NCBI RefSeq assembly: GCF_004792515.1
Contig: NZ_CP038867.1
Location: 1 to 60,358, forward strand
From: Vagococcus xieshaowenii
Lineage (GTDB): Bacteria; Bacillota; Bacilli; Lactobacillales; Vagococcaceae
Direction: 5' to 3'
Length of the DNA: 60,358 bases
In this document: positions 9,782-15,922 of the stretch, piece after piece
How the letters are laid out: the number at the start of each line of letters is the position of its first letter
Position numbering within the stretch: position 1 is the stretch's first letter
The notes under the pieces: generated by a model
What the model saw: the letters and a program-made list of their open reading frames with translations, nothing else
The model's database searches: none
Told to the model about the DNA's origin: nothing
Translations under genes and position numbers: made by a program

Positions 9782-9794
9782 AACGTAATTCCTC

Positions 9795-9995
9795 CCTCGT
9801 TTTTATAAAAATATAAAAGTATAAAAATATACATTTATAAAATTATAAAATTATAAATGTATTATTGTTTTTTTAAGAAACTAATAAATGCTTTTATATC
9901 AAGCTTTCATATTAATAATACTATTTTTTTATACCTTTGTAAAGATGTTTTTTATAAAAGTATAATTTTATAAAAGTATAATTTTATAAAATTTA
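9795..9995. repeat. AT-rich iterons between parA and rep
   Basis: A 16-bp unit, TTTTATAAAAGTATAA, is tandemly repeated about 2.6 times at 9950-9991. Nearer parA there is a palindromic block ACATTTATAA...TTATAAATGT (about 9832-9861) and TATAAAAGTATAAAAATATA. These are candidates for the partition site, the parAB operator and/or the replication origin, as in pheromone plasmids whose par genes diverge from rep across iterons. Confidence 0.55.
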
Positions 9996-10100
9996 ATAAT
10001 AAGCTAAAATAAATTATATTTTTATTTAGTTTTTTGTTGTTTATCCACCTTCTTAATGTTATATTGAATTTATATTAATAAAAAATATCGGAGGCTTATT

Positions 10101-11024
10101 ATGACAAATACTCAAGCTGGTGCCATAAAAAGAATGAATAAACGAAAAGGATACCAATCTATTCCACGTTCATTCTTACAAGATGAAAATATTAGTTTAG
10201 AAGCTATCGGTTTGCTTTGCAATATGGAAAGTATGCCAGACAACTGGGTTTTCTATAAAACAGAATTAATGAGTCGTTTCAAATTTAATAAGCGAACCTC
10301 TATTACACGAATTTGGGACGAATTAGTCAGAGAAGGTTATATTGTCCAATTTCGAAAAAGAAGCGGAAAAAAATTCGAGTATCAGTATATTTTTAGTCTC
10401 GAAAAATTTTCACCCGAAGAACTAACAGAGTTGTTAGAAGAAATGAAAACAGAGGGGTTTTCTTTGTATTTAAAAAATAATGATGATATCAACATAAAAG
10501 CCACTTCTAAAAAAACATCAAATTCTGATGAAACCAATGATTTTTGGACTGTTGGTTTTGAACAGTCCAAAATGGACACTCCAAAACCAACATCTATTAA
10601 ATTAACTACAAAAAAATTAACTACAAAAAAAGAAGAAGATATATATACGCCTACGCGTGATAAGCAATCTTTTTCAACTCTTTCAAGTTTATTAAAAAAA
10701 TATCCTGATATGAGTCCAGTTGTAAATTATTTGAAAGCCTGTGACTTAAATCCTGATGATGTTTATAAGATTACAATCGCTTTAATCAATGAACCATATC
10801 TAATCAATCAACAAGCTATTATCGAGCAAATGCAATGGGCAACTATGAAAGCTAAATATGAAGGTGTCTATGACTTTGTAAAATATTTTTTAGACGGATT
10901 AAGAAAAAAAATAGAAACTAGAAGTTATTCAACACATAATGATGTTGAAACATTGTTCTCTGAAGAAAATAATACAACAGCAGATAAACCTAAGATTCCT
11001 ATGTTTAATTGGCTTGAGAATTAA
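10101..11024 (+). CDS. rep: Candidate plasmid replication initiator
   Basis: A 307-residue protein. The first 110 residues look like a winged-helix DNA-binding domain of the replisome-organiser kind (SIPRSFLQDENISLEAIGLL, then DELVREGYIVQFRKR). A low-complexity Lys/Thr linker follows and a helical C-terminal domain from about residue 190. It is not the classical RepA_N sequence. Initiator function is inferred from the DNA-binding fold, the AT-rich iterons just upstream and the divergent parAB operon, an arrangement also seen in pAD1/pCF10-type plasmids. Ribosome site GGAGG, 7-8 bases before ATG. Confidence 0.6.
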   Translation: MTNTQAGAIKRMNKRKGYQSIPRSFLQDENISLEAIGLLCNMESMPDNWVFYKTELMSRFKFNKRTSITRIWDELVREGYIVQFRKRSGKKFEYQYIFSLEKFSPEELTELLEEMKTEGFSLYLKNNDDINIKATSKKTSNSDETNDFWTVGFEQSKMDTPKPTSIKLTTKKLTTKKEEDIYTPTRDKQSFSTLSSLLKKYPDMSPVVNYLKACDLNPDDVYKITIALINEPYLINQQAIIEQMQWATMKAKYEGVYDFVKYFLDGLRKKIETRSYSTHNDVETLFSEENNTTADKPKIPMFNWLEN

Positions 11025-11111
11025 AATACCTCGATATTTCCTTATTTTGAATTACATTTCATTTCTAGATATGTTAAAATTTAATTAATTAATTTAATCA
11101 AATCAGAGGAA

Positions 11112-11429
11112 ATGAAAATGACAAAATTAACTGATGATCAAAAAGAAAAGCTTGTTAAACTATATAATCAAGGTTTTACTGCAATAGAATTAGCGGAAAA
11201 ATTTGGAATAACAAAAGGTTATGTTTATTTGATTACATCACAATACGGTGTCGTTAAAAATAAAGTAGTATCTCAGGAAGATAGAAAAAAAATAATTAAA
11301 GATTATCAAAATAAGGAACAAATTGATTCAATTTTATCAAAATATAAGATATCTAGAAGGTCCTTATATCGGATTTTAGATGAGAATAATATACCTAAAA
11401 GACAAGGTAGAAATAAAAAAAAGAACTAA
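11112..11429 (+). CDS. Small protein with two helix-turn-helix motifs
   Basis: A 105-residue basic protein made of two resolvase-type helix-turn-helix units: GFTAIELAEKFGITKGYVY and a second around ILSKYKISRRSLYRIL. There is no catalytic domain. Sitting directly after the initiator gene it may control copy number or origin firing, as PrgN does next to prgW in pCF10, but there is no sequence proof. It ends in a terminator shared with the converging regulator gene. Confidence 0.6.
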   Translation: MKMTKLTDDQKEKLVKLYNQGFTAIELAEKFGITKGYVYLITSQYGVVKNKVVSQEDRKKIIKDYQNKEQIDSILSKYKISRRSLYRILDENNIPKRQGRNKKKN

Positions 11430-11451
11430 TAAATCTATTAGTTCTTTTTTT
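11421..11451. terminator. Bidirectional terminator
   Basis: AGAACTAATA pairs with TATTAGTTCT with T-runs on both strands. It separates the helix-turn-helix gene from the converging Rgg/PrgX-like gene. Confidence 0.8.
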
Positions 11452-12355
11452 ATGTCCACAAAATTCTGTCCATAACATTCGTATTATCCTTGTTTGTAAG
11501 GTCAGAAAAGTCTAATTCTATGGCTTTAGCAATTGTCTTAGCATTGATAGTTCTTAAAGCACGAACTAAATTTTGAATATCCAAAGTATGCTCATATCTA
11601 AAATTAAATTTAGAGTCGATTAGGATTTGATAATAAGGCATTATAACTTCAATTTCCATACGAGGATTAATAATGAGCGCATTATTTAATGCCTGGAAAT
11701 AATCCTCAATTTTTTTAAAGTCGAGTGGTTCTTCTCTAAAAGAAATATCTAACAAATTATTTAAAACAGCAATCATATTTTTTTTAATCCTTTCTGGACA
11801 AAAAGCCAGATTAATTTCGCTGTTGTAATACATTATATCTACATACTCTTTTAGTTCATCTGAAGTAACGATATGGCAAAGAGATATACAATTCAGTATT
11901 TCATAATATATGTGAGAGTGGTATTTAGATGATTTTATTGTGTTTTTGAAATTTATTATTTCGTCTCTAGTAATAGATTCAACGATTTCTGGAAAACGAT
12001 ATGAAAAATTTTTTTTCGCTTTAAAATACTCCATTAAGCAATATAAATTATTATCCTTATTTTTTTTGAAAAATTCATAAAATATCTTAATTTCATCAAA
12101 AACTGGTTCATCGATGTTCTTGAATGCTAAAATTGTCATTTCTTTAAACTTTGAATTGCTGTATGCAATATAGGGTAGATCTTCAAGTGTTAGATTTATA
12201 TTATCTAAAATTTTTACAGAATTACTTATACTTAGTTTATCTAAATCTTGTTCAATTCTTGATAGAGTTGACTGAGTTAAATTTATCTTATCTGCAAGAA
12301 TTTTTTGATTAATATTTTGGCATATTCTTAAATTTTTAAATAATTCATTATCCAT
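11450..12355 (-). CDS. Rgg/PrgX-type regulator, likely peptide-sensing
   Basis: A 301-residue cytoplasmic protein with an N-terminal XRE helix-turn-helix (NINQKILADKINLTQSTLSRIEQ, residues ~14-36) and a long all-helical C-terminal region of the TPR-like kind found in Rgg, PlcR and PrgX (PrgX is of similar size). These regulators bind short hydrophobic peptides and switch target promoters. It is divergent from the 15-codon leader ORF and the transfer genes, with a 9-bp inverted repeat just upstream of its start as probable operator. I therefore infer that it controls transfer and itself. Confidence 0.7.
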   Translation of the reverse strand: MDNELFKNLRICQNINQKILADKINLTQSTLSRIEQDLDKLSISNSVKILDNINLTLEDLPYIAYSNSKFKEMTILAFKNIDEPVFDEIKIFYEFFKKNKDNNLYCLMEYFKAKKNFSYRFPEIVESITRDEIINFKNTIKSSKYHSHIYYEILNCISLCHIVTSDELKEYVDIMYYNSEINLAFCPERIKKNMIAVLNNLLDISFREEPLDFKKIEDYFQALNNALIINPRMEIEVIMPYYQILIDSKFNFRYEHTLDIQNLVRALRTINAKTIAKAIELDFSDLTNKDNTNVMDRILWT

Positions 12356-12397
12356 TTTAAACTCCTTAAATAATATATTTTAATCATATTTTAATTT

Positions 12398-12420
12398 AAA
12401 TATGCACATTCTGCATATTT
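12398..12420. promoter_or_regulatory. Operator candidate for the Rgg/PrgX-like regulator
   Basis: Perfect inverted repeat AAATATGCA - 5 bases - TGCATATTT, located 43 bases upstream of the regulator's start codon in the divergent intergenic region. Symmetry and spacing suit a dimeric helix-turn-helix protein. Confidence 0.5.
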
Positions 12421-12542
12421 GTGTATGTTGCCACTCGAAAAGAAAGCGTTATTATGCAAAGTTCGAATTTTTTTTAAAAAAACTTTTTTTTATTGTTCGT
12501 TATTGTTAGACTAATTATTGTAATCGAAGGGAGGGTACATCA

Positions 12543-12590
12543 GTGAATATTATGGAATTTTTAGAGAGAATTTTAGTAAGTACTAAATAA
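12543..12590 (+). CDS. 15-codon leader peptide or signal peptide
   Basis: GTG start with a near-perfect ribosome site (AAGGGAGGG, 7-base spacer) and TAA stop, encoding MNIMEFLERILVSTK. The stop lies 7 bases before a long hairpin followed by a T-run (12598-12647). Two roles fit: a leader peptide whose translation governs readthrough of the attenuator, or a short signal peptide sensed by the divergent PrgX/Rgg-like protein, in the position held by prgQ in pCF10. It has no hydrophobic secretion signal, which weighs against classic export. That it is translated is inferred from the ribosome site. Confidence 0.5.
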   Translation: MNIMEFLERILVSTK

Positions 12591-12597
12591 TTATATG

Positions 12598-12647
12598 TTG
12601 CTACTTTTTGAATAGTAGTATATAATACTAAGTAGCAATAGTTTTTC
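12598..12647 (+). terminator. Attenuator-like terminator
   Basis: TTGCTACT (12598-12605) pairs with AGTAGCAA (12631-12638), with an inner TAGTA...TACTA stem, then AGTTTTTCC. It follows the 15-codon ORF directly and precedes the transfer region, so it may act like the IRS1 terminator of pCF10. Confidence 0.6.
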
Positions 12648-12681
12648 CTCGTTTATTATACAGGAAAAAGACACAAAAAAA

Positions 12682-12787
12682 TAGAGAAGCACATTATTTC
12701 TGAACAGGGTTACCAGCCCTGCTTTAACAAAATAATGTTTTCACCTCACAAGTCCTACAAGACCAATTGTGTGTGATAGCTTCTCTA
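12682..12787 (+). ncRNA. Three-way-junction RNA fold, function unknown
   Basis: A 9-bp closing helix (TAGAGAAGC at 12682-12690 with GCTTCTCTA at 12779-12787) encloses two hairpins. The first is CATTATTT/AAATAATG with an inner CAGGG/CCCTG; the second is TCAC..CACA with TGTG..GTGA. Every arm is Watson-Crick paired. It could be a small RNA or part of a long transfer-operon leader. The strand is assumed from gene direction. Confidence 0.45.
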
Positions 12788-12947
12788 GATGTGTTGTATT
12801 GCTACAACTCCAAAAATTATAGCAGATTTCCAGATATTTTGTAAGGGATAAAGTCTTTTTTATACCTTTCCTAAACTTTTATATACATTTATCTCAAGAT
12901 ACTTATGTTTTTTTACACATAACTATCACTTGATATTTGGGAATTGC

Positions 12948-13030
12948 TATAAATACGAGTTGTAGTAGACACACATTTTAGGGAGCTTTTACCGCAGAAT
13001 GAGTGGTGAAGGCTCCCGTTTCTATTTTTC
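12948..13030 (+). promoter_or_regulatory. Extended -10 promoter with short leader and terminator hairpin
   Basis: TGCTATAAA (12945-12953) is an extended -10. About 20 bases downstream, GGGAGC (12981-12986) pairs with GCTCCC (13012-13017), with inner ACC/GGT, followed by a T-rich tract. This could yield a very short RNA or act as an attenuator for the gene at 13064. Confidence 0.4.
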
Positions 13031-13063
13031 TAATGCTAATACATTATGAAAGGTAGTGGTCGT

Positions 13064-13345
13064 ATGACAACATGTAAAAAAACTAGAATATTTTCTGTCG
13101 ATGAAGTGGCAAGAAAAGTATTAACTGTTGAAACGTTTGACAAAGAAAAAGGAAAATATTGTCGTTGGGTAAATAATAGCGATGGGACCTTTCGTTTGAT
13201 TGCACCAGATCTTAAGCAGCCAATCATTAAACCGGTATCTGATATTTATAAACAAATAAAAATTGCTGTGCATGACCAACGAATTATAGCAAAAAGATAT
13301 CATCCTAACGGATCACTATTCGCAGTCAACGTAAAGCTTTATTAA
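13064..13345 (+). CDS. Hypothetical protein before the transfer operon
   Basis: About 93 residues from ATG 13064 (MTTCKKTRIFSVDEVARKVL), chosen because GAAAGG lies 10 bases upstream; an in-frame ATG at 13046 has no ribosome site. No family recognised. It has beta-rich segments (YCRWVNNSDGTFRLIAPDL) and no membrane helix. It lies between two structured RNA regions, so it could be a regulator of the transfer operon, but there is no direct evidence. Confidence 0.5.
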   Translation: MTTCKKTRIFSVDEVARKVLTVETFDKEKGKYCRWVNNSDGTFRLIAPDLKQPIIKPVSDIYKQIKIAVHDQRIIAKRYHPNGSLFAVNVKLY

Positions 13346-13360
13346 AACATTTAAATACTT

Positions 13361-13665
13361 AAGAAGGCTCTATCTATTAGTTAGCAAGTAAAGACTTACC
13401 AATGAGACATCTAAAAGGATGTCGCTCTTTGATAATTGAATAAAAAGGAATGTGGAGAAAGGAGAAAAACAAGAGGAATCCTAGACATGAGAACTGTGGC
13501 TCGATAGGTTGGCATTCCATACACAGATGGCGAGTAGTCTGGTAAGCGACGAAAGTTCTTTGAGGTTGCTAGTACATGCCTAAAACTAGTGCGTTTAACG
13601 GGTTTCGAGCGTAAAAACCTGATTGCTAATTAACAAATGGAGCCTTCTGTTTGAAGGAGAACTTT
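13361..13665 (+). ncRNA. Large structured leader RNA, riboswitch-like
   Basis: About 300 nt without a coding frame. A long-range helix joins AGAAGGCTC (13362-13370) to GAGCCTTCT (13640-13648), reinforced by TTAGCAA (13381-13387) with TTGCTAA (13623-13629). Inside are hairpins GACATC/GATGTC (13406-13423), CTAGT/ACTAG (13569-13589) and GGTTT/AAACC (13601-13619), and GGAATG (13447) with CATTCC (13513). The 3' strand of the closing helix can instead pair CCTTC with GAAGG of the Shine-Dalgarno at 13652-13658. The two pairings exclude each other, which is the layout of a translational switch. I do not recognise the family. Confidence 0.55.
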
Positions 13666-13890
13666 ATGACAGAATTAAAATATTTAGAAAATGATATGAT
13701 TCAATTAATCAAAAAAAGAAAAAGTCGAAACATAAAATTAACGGAAATCGTCGAAACATTTAACGAGAAAAAAGTCGCGATAACCACCTTACGTAAAGTA
13801 GTTGGTCTATCTAAGCGTTTGAAGTTGAATTACTGCTTTGAAAACAATAAATGTGTGACGTTAGTTGAGTTGAGACATGAGGTAGCCTAA
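13666..13890 (+). CDS. Hypothetical small protein, first gene of transfer operon
   Basis: About 74 residues from ATG 13666 (MTELKYLENDMIQLIKKRKS), six bases after the ribosome site GAAGGAG that the leader RNA can mask. It is basic and probably DNA-binding (ITTLRKVVGLSKRLKLNY resembles a helix-turn-helix). The stop overlaps the next start (TAATG). First-gene position suggests a regulator of transfer. Confidence 0.6.
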   Translation: MTELKYLENDMIQLIKKRKSRNIKLTEIVETFNEKKVAITTLRKVVGLSKRLKLNYCFENNKCVTLVELRHEVA

Positions 13891-14381
13891 TGAAATTATT
13901 TTTAAATTCCGAAGAGAAAATGTCCGAAAAATCAACGTATAGAGAATACGATGTATTGACGGTAGAAGATTTAAGCGACAAAAGTGAACTGTCTAAGTTA
14001 TTAATCGAAATGCAGGGAGAGTCATTCTTATACGTATTAAGCTTTGAAAGCTTACGAATTAGTACCGCACAAATGAGTAAATTATTTGATTTACTAGATG
14101 CTGCACATGTAGAACTAGTCTTTCTAAATGAAACGACTGATTTTAGTATGTATCTAAGAAAAATATGTCAGGCAGAAATAAAGAGCATTACCTATCGAAC
14201 AAAAAAGGGAATAGACAACGCACGCACTCAAGGAGTAGTGGGTGGACGTCCTAAAACACCTAAAAAGACACAAGAAAAAATTCGTGAGTTGTATTATTCA
14301 AGAAAATTGAGTTTAAAACAAATTGCCGAAAAGTGTAATGTGTCTATAGCAACGGTTTACAAGTATTCGAAAATTTCATAA
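13890..14381 (+). CDS. Serine-recombinase-like protein without catalytic motif
   Basis: 163 residues. The C-terminal third (KKGIDNARTQGVVGGRPKTP, then SLKQIAEKCNVSIATVYKY) is the linker and helix-turn-helix of Hin/Tn3-type serine recombinases. The N-terminal part keeps the length and general pattern of the catalytic domain but lacks the YxRVS motif with the nucleophilic serine. It should bind DNA but not recombine. Encoded as the second gene of the transfer operon with coupled translation, it is most likely a transcription regulator derived from a resolvase. Confidence 0.65.
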   Translation: MKLFLNSEEKMSEKSTYREYDVLTVEDLSDKSELSKLLIEMQGESFLYVLSFESLRISTAQMSKLFDLLDAAHVELVFLNETTDFSMYLRKICQAEIKSITYRTKKGIDNARTQGVVGGRPKTPKKTQEKIRELYYSRKLSLKQIAEKCNVSIATVYKYSKIS

Positions 14382-14397
14382 AAAAGGGATGAACACG

Positions 14398-15762
14398 ATG
14401 AAAAAAACTAATTTAACGAAAAAAAATATGGTGATGATGGCTGCTGCTATTTTGCTTTTGGGGGGCGGAGGCGTAGCGTACGGAGCCAATAAAACAAAGC
14501 AAGCGAAACAAGAAGAAAGTACGTACCTAGTTAAGCAAAGTGACGGGTATCAAGAGCTTTTAAACCAAGTACAAGCTTTATTTTCAGATAAAGACGAACA
14601 CTTTTTAGTAAAAGATCTAACGGATGAACAAATTCAACAAGTAAAACAAACGTTAGAGAAACTAGAAAAAGACAGTAAAGAACACACGCTAAAGTATGAC
14701 TTACCTGAAGAAAAAAAGCTTACGTCAGCTCAAAAAGAGGCAACTGCCTTATTCAATCAATTAACAGAAAAAGTAACCATGCAACAAGCGTTAAATAAGT
14801 GTTTTGAGTCGGTTGTCCTAAATGGTGAAACGGTGAATGAAAAAGTTGGTATCGTGGCGTCTTTGAAAGAAGAGGCGTTAAATTCATTTTCTACTGATGA
14901 AAAAACAGACGATACGTTTAAACTAGCCGTTCAAAAGTTAGTCACGAATGCGCAAGGACAATTAAAACAGCAGGCAGAAGCGACTAAGTTAGTGACTGCT
15001 TTATTTGATAAAAAAGAAGTGTCAGCAAAAGTGACTGACAAATCCTATAACGAAGCGAAAAAAGCCGTCGATAAAGTCTTAACAAAGACCGTTAAAGAAC
15101 GTTTAAATAAGCAATTAACCACGGTTAAGCAGTATTTAGACGAGAAGAAACAAGCGGAAAAAGAAAAGAAAGAACAACAGGAACGACAAGAGCAACAAGC
15201 CAAAGAAGAACAAGCACAAGCCTCACAAGAAACTAACGTTGAATCAAATGTTGAAACGGGTTCGTGGGATAATTCTAACACCAACGACACAACAGGAACC
15301 GTAAATAATGGGTCAACGGGAAGTGGTTCATCATCAACAGGTGGCGGTAGTTCGTCTGGAGGTTCTACTTCAAACGGAGGCGGACAAACTGGCGGTGGCT
15401 CTACAGGAAGTGGCAATACGGGTGGTTCAGGTAACACTGGTAACGGTGGCAATACTGGAGGCACTGGAAATGGATCTACTGGCGGACAAACAGGTGGAGG
15501 TTCAAACTCAGGCGGGTCAGGCAATACAGATAATGGCGGAGGGAACACAACACCTCCTCCTACGGAACCAGAGCAACCACAAGAACCACTTGGAGGACCA
15601 GGTAATAGTGGCATGAAATTTGGTTCAATGAACGAAGCGTTTGATTGGGATCAGCAGAACTCAAATAATCCAGACAGTCCTTGGTTTGGGATGAATGCTC
15701 ACTTTTATCCAGTCTATTATCCAGATGGAACAGAGGCTTTTTGGACTATTCAATATTCATAA
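14398..15762 (+). CDS. Secreted coiled-coil protein with Gly/Ser-rich linker
   Basis: About 454 residues from ATG 14398, chosen over 14389 because AAAGGGAT lies 7-8 bases upstream. A signal or anchor helix (MVMMAAAILLLGGGGVAYGA) is followed by a long charged helical region to about residue 270 (EKKQAEKEKKEQQERQEQQ). Then comes a ~110-residue Gly/Ser/Thr/Asn-rich linker and a compact C-terminal domain with aromatic residues (WFGMNAHFYPVYYPDGTEAF). No LPXTG. It is probably exposed at the surface; a role in mating contact is inferred from the operon. Confidence 0.6.
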   Translation: MKKTNLTKKNMVMMAAAILLLGGGGVAYGANKTKQAKQEESTYLVKQSDGYQELLNQVQALFSDKDEHFLVKDLTDEQIQQVKQTLEKLEKDSKEHTLKYDLPEEKKLTSAQKEATALFNQLTEKVTMQQALNKCFESVVLNGETVNEKVGIVASLKEEALNSFSTDEKTDDTFKLAVQKLVTNAQGQLKQQAEATKLVTALFDKKEVSAKVTDKSYNEAKKAVDKVLTKTVKERLNKQLTTVKQYLDEKKQAEKEKKEQQERQEQQAKEEQAQASQETNVESNVETGSWDNSNTNDTTGTVNNGSTGSGSSSTGGGSSSGGSTSNGGGQTGGGSTGSGNTGGSGNTGNGGNTGGTGNGSTGGQTGGGSNSGGSGNTDNGGGNTTPPPTEPEQPQEPLGGPGNSGMKFGSMNEAFDWDQQNSNNPDSPWFGMNAHFYPVYYPDGTEAFWTIQYS

Positions 15763-15770
15763 TTAAAAAC

Positions 15771-15852
15771 AGAACGATGTGGTCATGCGTGACCCTTAAA
15801 CATTAGAGAAACAATCTAACTTTTAAGGGCATGACTGCATGGTTCTTTTTTA
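15771..15852 (+). terminator. Long terminator hairpin before the adhesin gene
   Basis: AGAAC..GTCATG..CCCTTAA pairs with TTAAGGG..CATGAC..GGTTCT over about 75 bases, followed by TTTTTT. It separates the first three transfer-operon genes from the surface adhesin and may set their expression ratio. Confidence 0.7.
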
Positions 15853-15922
15853 TATATTTTTTTAGTTGAAAGGAGGATAGAGGTTTTATTTATCACCAAA
15901 CATATTTATTTAGGAGGAAATA

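Noticed and set aside
9950..9991. Tandem 16-bp repeats as a CRISPR array
   Set aside because: No spacers, low complexity, only 2.6 units, next to partition and replication genes.
12981..13017. T-box-like element (ACCGCAG next to GGTG)
   Set aside because: It lacks the conserved T-box antiterminator core and specifier loop; it is better read as a plain terminator hairpin.
13361..13665. Group I or II intron or ROOL/GOLLD-type giant RNA
   Set aside because: No splice-site or catalytic-core motifs seen, and it is about half the size of ROOL; kept only as an unnamed leader RNA.
15045..15614. Long minus-strand frame rich in Pro, Ser and Cys
   Set aside because: It is the antisense of the Gly/Ser-rich linker and coiled coil of the 14398 gene; composition and lack of a ribosome site show it is a shadow frame.
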